From the NCBI RefSeq assembly GCF_013402915.1, contig NC_050719.1:744001-808000 (forward strand): a stretch of DNA of 64,000 bases. The letters are read 5' to 3'. Below are positions 31,255 to 42,400 of this stretch, in pieces. Within the stretch, counting starts at the first letter, position 1. Each line of letters begins with the position of its first letter. Under the pieces are notes generated by a model. The model did not search any database and was not told where the DNA came from. It worked only from the letters and a program-made list of their open reading frames with translations. The stretch comes from Zygotorulaspora mrakii. Lineage: Eukaryota > Ascomycota > Saccharomycetes > Saccharomycetales > Saccharomycetaceae. Made by a program: the position numbers and the translations under genes.

Positions 31255-32658
31255 ATGTCTTCTCAACAGCAGCATCATAAGTACAAGAGACCAGATGTCT
31301 CTGTCAGAGACAAAAAACTAGAGGTGTTGAACGCTCAATTGAAGAAGGTCGACACCGAGATTTCCTCTTTGAGAAAGCAGATCGATCAGAATCAAGTCAA
31401 TGATGCCACGCAACAAGAAAGGAAAAAGTTGCAAGATCAGACGAAGGAGATTATCAAGACACAGGCTGAATTGAAGACTCGCAGAAATGCTATTCACGAT
31501 AGTATCAAGCAATTGGATTCTCAAATGAAGAGAAAGACCAATGAGATCAATGAAAAACTGGGTAGAAAGGCAAAATTTTCTACTCCACAGGAGGTAAAAC
31601 AGAGACTAGCTGAGATTGAGGACTCTATTTCATCTGGCAATCTGTCTTTGGTGGATGAGAAAATGCTCGTTAAGGAGATGCAATCCTTGAATAAGCTTAA
31701 CAAGGATCTCGTGGCTATTGAACCCATTAAGAAATCCGTGGATCAAGACAAGGCCAAGATTGTTGCTTTGAAGGAAGAATTGAATCAATTGAACCCAAGA
31801 GAAGTTGCTGCTAAATTCGAAACTACCCAAGAGAAGTTGAATACGCTGGTCTCCAAGTCGCAAACCGTTTACGATAAGAGACAGACTTTGTATAACAAGC
31901 GTTCTGCTTTATACAACAAACGTGATGAAATCTACTCTCAAATAAAACAAATTAGAGCTGATTTCGATAACGAGTTCCAAGCTTTCAAGCAAAAATTGGA
32001 GAAAGAACGTTTGAAGCGTGAAGAGGATCAAAAGTTGTCCAAATTGCTTGAGGAGAAAGATGGCCAATTAGGTAAATTGCAAGAAAAATTGAGTCATGCC
32101 AAGCAACCAGCATTCACGTTTGAAATTGAAGCAATTGAGAATGCATTGTTGTCCTTAGATCCAACCTATGAAAAACCAAAGAAAAACGTTTTTGGTGAAC
32201 TTGAAGAAACCAAGAAACCTGAATCCCAACCTGTTAAAGCTGTTGTGGCTGATGACTTGGTCCTTGTCTCAAACGAAAAGGAGCAATCAAACTACTCCAA
32301 TACCGCTCCATCAAAGTCTAAGAAACATAAGAAGAAGCAAAAGTCCGCTGCTTCCGCCACTTCTATTACTGACAATGGAAGGTTCAGCTTAGAGCCAACT
32401 TTGATTGCCATGCTTGCTGAACTAGATGTTATTGTTCCAATCTCTAAAGAAGAAGTTCCAAAAGCAATCGAACAATTAAAGCACAAGCACGAAAATTTTT
32501 TGGCTAAGCAAGATGAACAAACCGATAAGAACATTTCTGAAGTAGAGAAAGAAATTGAAAAATTGGAACTTGGTTATTCTAAAAAGGAGGAGCAAATCAA
32601 GAAAGAACTGGAAGCCAAGAGAGTCCAGGAAAAACAGGATGACAAAGAAAATAATTAA
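31255..32658 (+). CDS. BFR1: mRNP-associated coiled-coil protein Bfr1
   Basis: A 467-residue, highly charged coiled-coil protein. Bfr1 associates with polysomal mRNP complexes at the ER together with Scp160 and influences P-body formation and ploidy. Long heptad-rich helices run through most of the length (EVLNAQLKKVDTEISSLRKQ and later segments), with YDKRQTLYNKRSALYNKRDE a distinctive family segment near residue 205, and a lysine-rich break (SKSKKHKKKQKS) near 352-363. Length matches S. cerevisiae Bfr1 (470). Codon usage looks biased toward preferred codons, in keeping with high expression. It converges on MCA1. Confidence 0.95.
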   Translation: MSSQQQHHKYKRPDVSVRDKKLEVLNAQLKKVDTEISSLRKQIDQNQVNDATQQERKKLQDQTKEIIKTQAELKTRRNAIHDSIKQLDSQMKRKTNEINEKLGRKAKFSTPQEVKQRLAEIEDSISSGNLSLVDEKMLVKEMQSLNKLNKDLVAIEPIKKSVDQDKAKIVALKEELNQLNPREVAAKFETTQEKLNTLVSKSQTVYDKRQTLYNKRSALYNKRDEIYSQIKQIRADFDNEFQAFKQKLEKERLKREEDQKLSKLLEEKDGQLGKLQEKLSHAKQPAFTFEIEAIENALLSLDPTYEKPKKNVFGELEETKKPESQPVKAVVADDLVLVSNEKEQSNYSNTAPSKSKKHKKKQKSAASATSITDNGRFSLEPTLIAMLAELDVIVPISKEEVPKAIEQLKHKHENFLAKQDEQTDKNISEVEKEIEKLELGYSKKEEQIKKELEAKRVQEKQDDKENN

Positions 32659-32744
32659 GAAAGAGTATGATCTTAGTCGAATGAAGCTTTGGTGATCTTC
32701 CTACTACGTATACATAGATATGAAAGTACTTAAGAGCGATCTTA

Positions 32745-34031
32745 CTACAAGATAAATTTCAAATTTACATCTATTGGATGTGAAGAGGACAACTGTGGTT
32801 TCTGTGAATATTTTGAAGCCATTTCTTGTCTCATATTTTGTAATAAAGATAAGTATGATTGTTCAGATTGTAGGCCTAACACTTTAACGAACGCATATGA
32901 CATCGCACCAGTTGCTTGACCGTTTTCAACAGCATCTGCTGAGGTTTGATTATCTTTAGACCCTGAAAACATTATTATATCAGCTGGCGAGAATTTTGTC
33001 TGCACGATACGTTCACGATCAACGTTTGTACCAACCTTGTTTTTCACTGTGCTTGCAAGGGATCCAAGAGAGCTGAAAAGTGCGGATCGGTTACCGGTGG
33101 CATAAGCCATCGCAGCTTGTAATCCACCCGAGCCTAAATCTTTCCACACATTTGGTTCTTTTACAACCCCTTTAGTAGAATACGTGTATGGCAAGTCTAA
33201 TACGGTACCCGAATGGCAAGAATCAAATAATGCCGTAAGCCTGACGCCCGGTTGCAAAGGTTTGACCATTATATCATGCATAATATCGTCAACAAGATCT
33301 CCCGCTCTCTCAAAATCGACTGGATAGATAACGTCATCCATACCATCTTCTTCATCACCATCCAGATCCTTTGTTTGGCCACCATGTCCCGAATAATGGA
33401 AAAATAACGAGTCATTAGGCTGTGCATTTTTAACTAGCCACTGCATAGCCCTGATTATATTATCTCTCGTTGGAATGCGAATGGGATCTTGTTGATCGTC
33501 AGTAAGCATCACAATATCCTCTCGACGATAACCATATCTGGTCGTCAAGAAATTGAACATATTATGAGCATCATTGATACAACCACGCAATTGATTCTGG
33601 GAATTGAAGTAATTTATACCAATTAACAACGCTTTACGTCTACCATTACACTGAGAGTACTGATAAGTCACCGGAGCTCCTTGGATACTCTGTGTGCTTT
33701 GAGGTGGTAGCGACATATTGGCAGATGGTTGTTGATATTTATCAGGGCCATCCACGAATCCATTATTTCTCGAATTTGCCATTTGTGGAGGTGGAGCACT
33801 TGGTCGAGTATATTCACCCTGTTGCGACGAAAAAGATGGGGGTGCCACATTTGGACGCTCATATCCGTCTTCAGGAGAAGGCGGTGGGTATGATGGCCTC
33901 GAGTATCGTGGATGATCTAAATTTCCGAAATTCCCGGGTGGAGCGCCCTGTGGCCTTTCATACCCACTATTTTCAGGCCTGAAGTCAGATTGGCCGTTGT
34001 TGTACGTGTAGCTACCTTTTCCGGGAAACAT
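32745..34031 (-). CDS. MCA1: Metacaspase Mca1 (Yca1)
   Basis: A 428-residue type I metacaspase, a cysteine protease with Arg/Lys specificity that acts in protein quality control and in some cell death. The catalytic dyad is His216 ([11 protein letters not shown]) and Cys272 ([20 protein letters not shown]). The N-terminal prodomain has four repeats of the type Y-x-R-P-x-x-x-P-P starting at Tyr24, Tyr43, Tyr57 and Tyr74, in place of the Q-rich repeats of the S. cerevisiae protein. The frame extends 39 codons upstream; the ATG at 34029-34031 gives [12 protein letters not shown], matching the known start. The C-terminal [14 protein letters not shown] agrees with the family. Confidence 0.95.
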   Translation of the reverse strand: MFPGKGSYTYNNGQSDFRPENSGYERPQGAPPGNFGNLDHPRYSRPSYPPPSPEDGYERPNVAPPSFSSQQGEYTRPSAPPPQMANSRNNGFVDGPDKYQQPSANMSLPPQSTQSIQGAPVTYQYSQCNGRRKALLIGINYFNSQNQLRGCINDAHNMFNFLTTRYGYRREDIVMLTDDQQDPIRIPTRDNIIRAMQWLVKNAQPNDSLFFHYSGHGGQTKDLDGDEEDGMDDVIYPVDFERAGDLVDDIMHDIMVKPLQPGVRLTALFDSCHSGTVLDLPYTYSTKGVVKEPNVWKDLGSGGLQAAMAYATGNRSALFSSLGSLASTVKNKVGTNVDRERIVQTKFSPADIIMFSGSKDNQTSADAVENGQATGAMSYAFVKVLGLQSEQSYLSLLQNMRQEMASKYSQKPQLSSSHPIDVNLKFIL

Positions 34032-35251
34032 ATCGATATCCTGAAAGACAATTGCAAACTTATTAATATAAGTCTTCGTTAAAAAGATCAGCGAGATCAA
34101 GTCTAAGCCTTTTTTTGAAGCAACAATAGTCGCCTTGATTTGGAACACTGGTGAAAATCTATGGTAATTCAGTCACGTGGAAAGGAACCGATAACAAATT
34201 GCATTCAGTGTTAGCAGTCAATGGTGCTGTCCGACTGTTATAAGTGTTGTCCAATGTTAACTTCTCTTTGAATGTGCACTAGCAGATATTTATGGGATTG
34301 CTAACTCTCGTCAACAGTTTGTTCTGTTTGCCGTGAGATAGTTGAGAATTATCCTGGTTATCCCGGGTGTGATTTACATTCCTGATGAGATAGCTGCTAT
34401 CGATGAATAACGACAGAAGATAGAATCATCACTGCAGTTTTATATTCAAAGTTGTAAGCAATTGCAAGTCCACCACAACCCGAGCGCGGGTCGACTCAGC
34501 GGCTAAAGCACTTATGATGGAACACAACACTTTTGAAGACAACTATTAACGCCTGTTTGAGAAACACAAACTCACAGTCGGGCGATTGGATCGATTAGTG
34601 CAAAAGGATCGTTTGGTTAGTTTAGCTTCGATTTGAAGATAGAAAGCACTTAATCGCAGAGACAGTGAGTACGCCAAGACCGCAGGGCTCTCACGTGTGC
34701 CAATAGAAGCAAGCAAGGATTCTGCTCATCTTATAAAGACGGAAGCTCCAGAAATGGAATAGTGTGAGATATCTTATGCTGAAATATCGATTGATATTGT
34801 ACCAGACCTCGGAGTGCACATTTTGCTCATTTGATCATCTGATGTGACTCACTAAAGTGAATATAGAAGGGCCTTTGGCGTGCAGTGACTTAGTAAGGTT
34901 TCCAAAGAGATCCGGTTAGAGCAGCAAACCTGAGATATTAGCCGCCGTTGCCTTAGGACCGATACGCCTTAATACAAAGTTGAGTAACTGATGGCTCTTG
35001 AAATGCAATATTATCCTCTACTACGATACCCGTAAAAGGAAAAGGATCGAAAGAAATAATGAATATTTACAAAAAAAGGTCAACACAAGATGAAACCGTT
35101 AAGGTTACAGTTGAGGGGTGGTAACAGGCATTTTTGGCTCGATTATTTTTCTGTGAATTTGGTTGTGGTTATAGCATTCCAACAGGTGATTGTTTGAAAT
35201 TTTGAACTTGAAGGCACTCTTTATCTATTGCATCATTCTGGAAAAAAAAAA
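34032..35251. promoter_or_regulatory. MCA1/HOS3 divergent region
   Basis: About 1.2 kb without a recognisable gene. It has E-boxes GTCACGTG (34172-34179) and TCACGTG (34691-34697), and one exact Gcn4-type TGACTCA (34845-34851). No tRNA or snoRNA could be made out, and no reading frame of interest. Confidence 0.45.
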
Positions 35252-37396
35252 ATGCCAGAGAAAGATCCATTAGAAAGTTTTTACAGACAATTCCAAGTAT
35301 TTGTACAAAATAACCCAAATGTCATCTCTGCAGCCAGAGCAGCTTCACAAATTCCGGAATCCGCAAAAGCGGTTGTTGTTCTTTCTCCCTACTCGCTGAG
35401 ACATACGTTTCCTCGAGATTGGGTCAGCAAGTCCTATCGAAAGACTATCGTTGAGCGACCAGAAAGGTTGCTTGCAGGCTCAATGGGTATATCGGCCGCC
35501 GTGACGATGTATCCTGCCTTGTTCACTCTGAAATCATCCCACGAAAGAAAGGGGTCTTTGTTGTCTGCTCATGTATTGAAAATTCATGGTAAAGATTGGC
35601 CACCAACACTTTTGCATCTTTGTAAGGAAGCGGATCGTAAACTGGCAAAGCAAGCGATAGAAGTTCCTGATAGTTGGAATTCTGGCGATAATTATTTAAG
35701 CTCAAAAACAATTGAAGCTCTGGAGGGATCAATTGGTGCGTTAGAAACAGGTGTTGATTCTATTTTTAGCGGCCCATCACCAGAACATATAAGTAACAGA
35801 GCTTTTGTTGCTATAAGGCCACCCGGGCATCATTGCCATGTTGCTACACCGTCTGGTTTCTGTCTTTTGAATAATGCCCACGTTTCGATTGAGTATGCCG
35901 CCGATAGATACGGAGTTACCCATGCTGTTATTTTGGACTTCGATTTACATCATGGTGATGGTACTCAGGACATTTGTTGGAAACGTGCCGGGTTCAGACC
36001 TGAAGAAGAAGAAAAAGATTCTGATGGTTATGATGAATTTGGTAAGAAATTTTCAGAATTTCCACAGGTTGGTTATTTCTCAATGCATGATATAAATTCC
36101 TTTCCAACAGAGTCTGGTTACGCAACCAAAGATAATATTAAAAATGCATCAACTTGTATAATGAATGCTCATGACGTCAACATTTGGAATATACATCTTT
36201 CGGAATGGAAAACAGAAGAAGAATTTAATAAGCTGTATCAGTCAAAGTATCGAACTTTATTTGCTAAGGCTGACGATTTTTTCAGATCAGCAAAACTACA
36301 AATGGAGGAGCTAGGCAAGCCCTATAAGGCACTTGTGGTTATAAGCGCAGGATTTGATGCCTCAGAATTTGAACAAACAACTATGCAAAGACATGGAGTT
36401 AACGTTCCTACAAACTTTTACACAATGTTTACAAAAGACGCTTTGAAACTAGCGCAAATGCATTCGGATGGTAAAGTACTCTCTGTGCTAGAAGGCGGAT
36501 ATTCTGATAAGGCGATAACCTCAGGAACATTTGCGCACTTGATAGGCTTGCAAAATCAGAATTGGATTAAAGAGTGGGGTTCGGAGCAGGTCGTAAAAGA
36601 AATCGTTAGAGGTTGTAAATCAAATTGGAAGCCATACAAGAGTAAAAAATCGAAAGATGTTATAAGAATATGGGCTGAAGAGGTCATCAAACTGGGGCGA
36701 GCAATGATACCTGAATTTGAAGAGTATTTATTCAACGCCTCTTTAACAAACATGAACAGTGTAGAGGAATCCAAAACCACTTCACTGGTTACCCAGAGGT
36801 TGACAAGAGCTCAAGCACAACAACTGGAGGAGCAGGAACGAAAGCACCAGCAGAAGCAGGAGGCGTCGCAAGAAACTAAAACAGAAAGACGCACCGCAAC
36901 TACTGAAAAACCTTCTGAACAAGTTCCATTTGCCAAGCAAGAGCTACTTAGCGAGGACGAGAACGAGAACGAGGATGAGGACTACGTTTACGACGAAGAG
37001 CTCAATAAAACTTTCAATCGAACCGTTGAAGACATCACCATCGATGATATTTCTCGACATCTTGAAACCCTCGAGATCATTGAAGCGAGGGAACCTGGTA
37101 CTCGTGGCCAGTCGGCGAATGTGCTAACGTCAACCAATTCAAAGCAGTCTCGTGATAAAGCAAGTGCTCAATACAAGGTCCCGACGGGCACTACCACCAA
37201 ACATTTAAGAAATTCTTACCGCAACTCTAATATACTAGAACAGAATGAAGTCAACAATCAAAAACATGGGTACGGCAGCGCTCGCGACCAACCGCACGAT
37301 TCGGCGGCAGATCAAGAGCATGATGAAACAGACATATCAATGGTGTCCCATGTATCCACCAGAAAACATACTACGAGAAGCGGATCAAGGTGGTAA
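35252..37396 (+). CDS. HOS3: Histone deacetylase Hos3
   Basis: A 714-residue zinc-dependent histone deacetylase; Hos3 localises at the bud neck and spindle poles and takes part in daughter-cell control. The HDAC core spans about residues 40-460: AIRPPGHHCHVATPSGFCLL with the paired His193/His194, zinc ligands Asp231 and His233 in ILDFDLHHGDGTQD, and ISAGFDASEFE and LEGGYSDKAI further on. The C-terminal 200 residues are low-complexity and charged, as in S. cerevisiae Hos3 (697). The frame opens 8 codons earlier with no ATG, so the start is 35252. Position next to IDI1, BFR1, MCA1 and BEM3 agrees with YPL116W. Confidence 0.95.
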   Translation: MPEKDPLESFYRQFQVFVQNNPNVISAARAASQIPESAKAVVVLSPYSLRHTFPRDWVSKSYRKTIVERPERLLAGSMGISAAVTMYPALFTLKSSHERKGSLLSAHVLKIHGKDWPPTLLHLCKEADRKLAKQAIEVPDSWNSGDNYLSSKTIEALEGSIGALETGVDSIFSGPSPEHISNRAFVAIRPPGHHCHVATPSGFCLLNNAHVSIEYAADRYGVTHAVILDFDLHHGDGTQDICWKRAGFRPEEEEKDSDGYDEFGKKFSEFPQVGYFSMHDINSFPTESGYATKDNIKNASTCIMNAHDVNIWNIHLSEWKTEEEFNKLYQSKYRTLFAKADDFFRSAKLQMEELGKPYKALVVISAGFDASEFEQTTMQRHGVNVPTNFYTMFTKDALKLAQMHSDGKVLSVLEGGYSDKAITSGTFAHLIGLQNQNWIKEWGSEQVVKEIVRGCKSNWKPYKSKKSKDVIRIWAEEVIKLGRAMIPEFEEYLFNASLTNMNSVEESKTTSLVTQRLTRAQAQQLEEQERKHQQKQEASQETKTERRTATTEKPSEQVPFAKQELLSEDENENEDEDYVYDEELNKTFNRTVEDITIDDISRHLETLEIIEAREPGTRGQSANVLTSTNSKQSRDKASAQYKVPTGTTTKHLRNSYRNSNILEQNEVNNQKHGYGSARDQPHDSAADQEHDETDISMVSHVSTRKHTTRSGSRW

Positions 37397-37496
37397 ACCT
37401 TCTCTTTCTTCACAATCTTCTTTTATTGTGCATTACGTAAATGCGTGCTTTTCCTTTTTCAGTCAAATCTGTCTTGTTGGCTGTGCCGCTCCAATT

Positions 37497-37525
37497 ACAG
37501 CGGAATCCACGCAACAAATATAAAA
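37497..37525. promoter_or_regulatory. Ace1-type copper-response site and TATA box of the metallothionein gene
   Basis: ATTCCGCTGT on the reverse strand (37497-37506) matches the HTHNNGCTGD consensus of the copper-sensing activator Ace1/Amt1. TATAAAA (37519-37525) lies 115 bases upstream of the metallothionein ATG. The pairing suggests copper induction; this is an inference from motif match. Confidence 0.5.
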
Positions 37526-37639
37526 GGAGCGAGGGCTACCGTTTTACCAGATTATTTCCAGGCGAATCGTAGACATAGATTTCAGGTTTGAATAAACAGG
37601 GAAACAATATCAAATACCAAATTACAAGTCAGATTTAAA

Positions 37640-37759
37640 ATGTTTTGCGAAATTGTTAATTACTCCAGTGAAGGTTGTGGTGGCAAATGCGGCGGATCCG
37701 GGTGTACATGTAGCAGCACTACAGGTGCTTGTTCCAGCTGTCCAGGATGCAAGAAATAG
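37640..37759 (+). CDS. Small cysteine-rich metallothionein-like protein (Cup1-type)
   Basis: A 39-residue protein with 8 cysteines (positions 3, 13, 17, 22, 24, 31, 34, 37), only one aromatic residue after the first two, and Gly/Ser/Lys filling the rest. It contains CxC (22-24) and a CSSCPGC double CxxC (31-37). The N-terminus MFCEIVNYSSEG resembles the start of S. cerevisiae Cup1 (MFSELINF...EG), so it is probably a copper metallothionein that chelates Cu(I) in the cytosol. The ATG at 37640 is preceded by A-rich leader (ttaaaATG). The gene is alone between HOS3 and LIP5, with its own TATA box and Ace1-type site. S. cerevisiae has no gene at this position. Confidence 0.82.
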   Translation: MFCEIVNYSSEGCGGKCGGSGCTCSSTTGACSSCPGCKK

Positions 37760-38169
37760 AGCCATCCATGAGTGTGGTATAAGCGTAGCCTATCGATTCC
37801 AGTACGCTATTTCAGACAGCCGCAGTAGATCGAGGTCACTGCTTTGGGCACCTGTTTACCCTTTATATATGTAGTTAAGTAATGAATTTCTTTATGTGAC
37901 TCCAAGAAATATTTCAGTACGGGCCTTTCGTCTTCTTCAGGATGATGGGTCTGAGGAAATTGAATTTGACGTCTTTCTGTTATATATGTGTTCGTGTTTT
38001 TGAAAAAATTCGGAAATTCTTTAAAAAGAACAAGTACATCAATTGACTTCTTTGAGCATAAGAGTATCACATATACAAGCGGGTCGCGCTGGTAGCACAA
38101 GCAGCGTTATAGTACCTGGACCATTAAAACTTTTAGTTGTCAACTTTCTTGGTGAGTACAGGTGCCGTT
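37760..38169. other. Intergenic region, metallothionein 3' end and LIP5 promoter
   Basis: About 410 bases. A 97-codon reverse frame (37807-38100) has no internal ATG and no recognisable features. I see nothing else. Confidence 0.5.
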
Positions 38170-39297
38170 ATGCTGATTTCAAGAAGTGCGTGTGCCAAAA
38201 GACTGGGTTCCAATGGCGCTAAGCTGATTTCTACGACAAGGGCAAATCCGAGCAGACCTACAGAACCGAAAAAGAGGAAAATAACAGAATTCAAGGATAG
38301 TTTGAATAAGGGACCCGCCTTTGAAGATTTTTTGGCAGGCCGTGCCGCTCAATTTAGCATGGATCCCCTGGAGAAAGCGAGACAAAATGCAGAGGAGGCA
38401 AGGAGACTGCCAAAATGGTTGAAGGTACCGATCCCGAAGGGTACTAGTTTTCACAAAGTCAAGAAGGATGTTAATGAATTGAAGCTAAGCACTGTGTGTG
38501 AAGAAGCTCGCTGTCCAAATATTGGTGAATGTTGGGGAGGTGGTGATAAATCTAAAGCTACAGCTACAATCATGCTGCTCGGTGATACTTGTACTCGTGG
38601 ATGTAGATTCTGCTCAGTAAAGACGAATAGAACACCAAGTAAACCAGATCCGATGGAACCTGAAAATACTGCAGAAGCAATTAAACGTTGGGGTTTAGGA
38701 TATGTTGTTTTAACTACGGTTGATAGAGATGATCTGCTGGATGGTGGCTCGCATCATCTCGCTGAAACTGTGAGAAAGATAAAGGAGAAAGCTCCCAAGA
38801 CATTGGTAGAAACCTTATCGGGTGATTTTAGAGGTGACTTGAATATGGTAGATGTCATGGCGCGCAGTGGATTGGATGTTTATGCACATAATATTGAAAC
38901 AGTGGAAGACTTAACTCCTCATGTCAGAGATAGAAGGGCAACTTATAAGCAATCCTTACGCGTCTTGAAAAGAGCAAAAGAAACTGTACCAACGCTTATA
39001 ACAAAAACTTCAATGATGTTGGGATTAGGGGAAACAGACGAACAGGTTCTTCAAGCTATGAAAGATTTGCGTGAAATCAAGTGCGATGTGATAACCTTTG
39101 GACAGTACATGAGACCGACAAAGAGACACATGAAGGTGGTTGATTATGTGCTACCGGAAAAGTTTGAGCATTGGAAAAAGGTTGCAGAGGATTTGGGATT
39201 TCTTTATTGTGCATCAGGTCCGCTAGTGAGATCCTCTTATAAAGCCGGTGAATCTTTCATCGAAAACGTATTAAAAAAACGTGTAGCTGCAACCTGA
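38170..39297 (+). CDS. LIP5: Lipoyl synthase (mitochondrial)
   Basis: A 375-residue radical-SAM enzyme that inserts two sulphurs into octanoyl groups on lipoyl proteins such as pyruvate dehydrogenase E2. The auxiliary cluster ligands are Cys110, Cys115 and Cys121 ([13 protein letters not shown]); the radical-SAM cluster ligands are Cys141, Cys145 and Cys148 ([12 protein letters not shown]). A C-terminal RSSYKAGE segment also fits the family, in which the Arg-Ser-Ser-Tyr motif contacts the auxiliary cluster. The first 30 residues are basic and free of acids, an import signal. The ATG is at 38170. S. cerevisiae Lip5 is 414 residues. Confidence 0.96.
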   Translation: MLISRSACAKRLGSNGAKLISTTRANPSRPTEPKKRKITEFKDSLNKGPAFEDFLAGRAAQFSMDPLEKARQNAEEARRLPKWLKVPIPKGTSFHKVKKDVNELKLSTVCEEARCPNIGECWGGGDKSKATATIMLLGDTCTRGCRFCSVKTNRTPSKPDPMEPENTAEAIKRWGLGYVVLTTVDRDDLLDGGSHHLAETVRKIKEKAPKTLVETLSGDFRGDLNMVDVMARSGLDVYAHNIETVEDLTPHVRDRRATYKQSLRVLKRAKETVPTLITKTSMMLGLGETDEQVLQAMKDLREIKCDVITFGQYMRPTKRHMKVVDYVLPEKFEHWKKVAEDLGFLYCASGPLVRSSYKAGESFIENVLKKRVAAT

Positions 39298-39434
39298 ATC
39301 TCTGGAGCGAGGATATTTATTATTTATTTCGTCTTTATTACTACATGTGAAGCTGTTAGTTTGGCGTCAGTTTATTTTTTATATAGGTATATATAACCTT
39401 TCATGAAGCATAGAACAGAACTTTGAAATCTATT

Positions 39435-42400
39435 TTAGATTTGGGGGATATGGACATCCACATCTTGGTTTATCTCTTGCTCTACAGGACTACCATCTTG
39501 AAAAATGCAAGCGAAATCTATAATAAGCGGCCGTAGGATTGTTACCGGAACATTCAAAGTAGGAGAAAACACAATGCACAGATTTTTCGCACTCATTTTA
39601 TTGTAACGCTGATTTTCTTGTATTCTAAGCAGTAATTCGAACAGACAATACATGAGGGAAACATTTGCCTCCGGAATGCCACCACTTCGTATCAGATCAC
39701 GGAATTTATATGCAATTTGTGAGGTATCATTGTTGTACTGATCTGTTATATATTTGAAAGACGCGTATTCTTCGTCCCCAAATATCGAATGCGGTAATCT
39801 ACGTAAATACAGTTTCAAAAGGCCGCTCACTGTATTTACATCAATGAAGGTACCACTTGATGAAACGTTCGTTTCAGGAATATGTTTATTATAATTGAAC
39901 AAATCCACATCATAGCGTGTGTCAAATTGCTCCTGTAATGATTTGATTAGAGCACTCGAGCCGCTTAATCTAAAAAGACCCTCTTCTTGAATTCCCCGAT
40001 TTTTGTAAAGAAACTCCAAACAACGGTATACCACACTGGGTATTTCGTATTTTCCCAGATAAGTATGTGAACTAAGTTTTAAACAGTCCTCCAACGGTGA
40101 ACCGAACACTTTGCTCTGATGCTTTTCGGGGCTCAGATTCATGTTTTCCAGTGATTTAGCTATTGAGTTATCCGAAAATTTAGGATCAGAATCTTGAGAG
40201 GCGATTGTGTCCGCATCATCATACATCATGTTCAGAGCATTACTTGTGATTTTTTTGAATGGGAAAAAACTTCTCATTTTTAGTCGTTTGATTTCTTTAC
40301 TTTCTTTACTGTCTTCATATTCTTCCATGTTATCAACCTCATGAGATACCGAACTAGCATTATCTTCATTACTTTGACTACCAGAATCCACAGTTAAATC
40401 AGTAACATATATTTGATCAACTGAACCATTATCAATCTTGGTCCGTACTGCATTACCTTCTGCATTTGTACTTGTAATAGTTGATGTAGGTGGAATTGAT
40501 GCACTGAAAATGAATTCGCTAATTGCTGACACCCAAATTTCCCGTTCTTTAGATGTTTCGGCACACAAAAAATATTTCGTTGTATTCGAAAGACCGCTCT
40601 TTCTATGTTCGTTGATCACAAACCCGTTTTTTGTGCCGTGTTTATCTTCTGGTAAGTTTGGTAACAACTCAATGGTCGACTGCTTTAGTCTTATTCTCTC
40701 AGACACTTGCCCCTTATCGAAGAGTGTAAGAACATCTCCTCCCAATATACCGTATCGGGCACGCCAATTACCAGCACTCCCAAGAGTTTTCGGTCTTCTC
40801 ATAAGTAGTGATCCTTCCTTTACTGTATCTCCTAACAAAACAGGATTCATTACTGTATCAGTGCTCATGAATTGCGCAATCCTCAAGGCAGCGTTCGGAG
40901 GATAATTAGGAATGCTGAATATGCTGAAGAAATACTGCGCTAACACTTCCCTTCTTTCATCAACTTTAGATGGTGCTAATGACTCCAGTAACTGTTTATC
41001 GGGTAGTGCTGGTAACGATAAAGATGATAATCTTGGCTTCAAGTAGACGTCCAACTCGTAAATCTTTCGAATAGTTTTTGAGAATTTGAACATTTCCTTT
41101 TGAGATTTTCGATCGATGACGCTAAACAAGACCTGGGGCTCGTCAAAATTTGACTCAGTTTCATGGTAGAGAGTACTCAATACCCTCATTTTGATGGTAC
41201 CAAAGTCCTCTGGTTGGACAAACAACGGTATGGTAGATTTTTCATTCGGTGACCTTGTGGAGTTAAAGCTTCCAGCATGTGGCCATGCAGCATTAGAGTT
41301 TGAGGGAGGAAGAGATCCTGTAAAAAGCGCAGCCGTTTCGGTAGACCTATTTTGTGGACTTTCTGAAGGTAGGGTTTGTTTGGGAGAAGTAGCAACAGCA
41401 TTCGCCAACTGCACTTTACTGAGAGATGTATTCAAAGAAGACTTTCTAGTGCTAGAGTTTGTGACATGATCCTGCTCCTTCCTGTTCAATATGACAGGTG
41501 ACCCAAGCTTCATAGATGTTGGTATTTCTCGTTCTCGAGTGATTGAGGGGAAAGGGAGGGAAGGAGGCACTGGGGTAGGTGTTGGGGATGATATATATGA
41601 AGCTTGTTGGCCCTTTAAGTTTTCGGTTAAGTCCGATTCACTTTTTTTAAATGTATCTTCCAGAAAGTCAGCAAAGCTATTTAAATTTTGTTTTGAGGAA
41701 GGTGAGAACTCGACTGCTTTATCCTCCAATTTCAAAGCATTGATATGGGCGAGTGGACTCTTCAAGTTTATTTCATCTCCCAAAGGCGACAAATCCACCG
41801 TGTCATTACTGTCTTTATCTGTTGAAAAAATTTCACTCTCATTATTCGACCTTAATGGGGAATGAACATGGTTGTTAATGACAGCCGTAACTCTATTAGC
41901 ACTTTGCGGTGACCTCACTCTGCTCGAAGCCACTGAACGGCCGGGGCTGTTAGGGGATGCGATGGTGATTCTTGATGTTTTATATGTAACAGAAGCTGCT
42001 GGACTAACATCACTTTTAGAAGCATGCATATTACCCTTTACCTTCATGGGAGATTTTATATTTCTTTCCACGGACTTCTCTAGACTCTCTTGGGGTGTTA
42101 GTGTATGCCCACTGCTGCTTTCTGTGGAGGAAAGTATGACTCTTCCAACGGCGTTGCTACTATCCACTCCTGGTATGGGAATTGACAGGTTCTTCGAATT
42201 TTTCTCTCGGTCGGCAGATCTTGGTGGTAACAAAAGCTCTTTCTTAGCAGTTACATATTGTGCTGATTCTCCAGATCGATCCCCAACGGTTACAACATTC
42301 GCGTTCAGTTTTGAAGACCTCATCCCCTGAACTAAACTCTTCAGAGCTTCAATCTCCGTTTCTTGCTCTTTCAATTGGAGTTTCAGTTTAACATTCTCTT

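Noticed and set aside
34485..34510. GGGTCGACTCA resembling a tRNA B-box
   Set aside because: No matching A-box, acceptor stem or T-stem complementarity.
38000..38035. CCGAA-containing sequence that could recall centromere element CDEIII
   Set aside because: The flanking bases do not match the TGTTTWTG half, and there is no adjacent AT-rich CDEII or CDEI.
37807..38100. 97-codon reverse-strand frame between the metallothionein gene and LIP5
   Set aside because: It has no ATG anywhere inside, no recognisable motif, and overlaps the expected metallothionein 3' end and LIP5 promoter.
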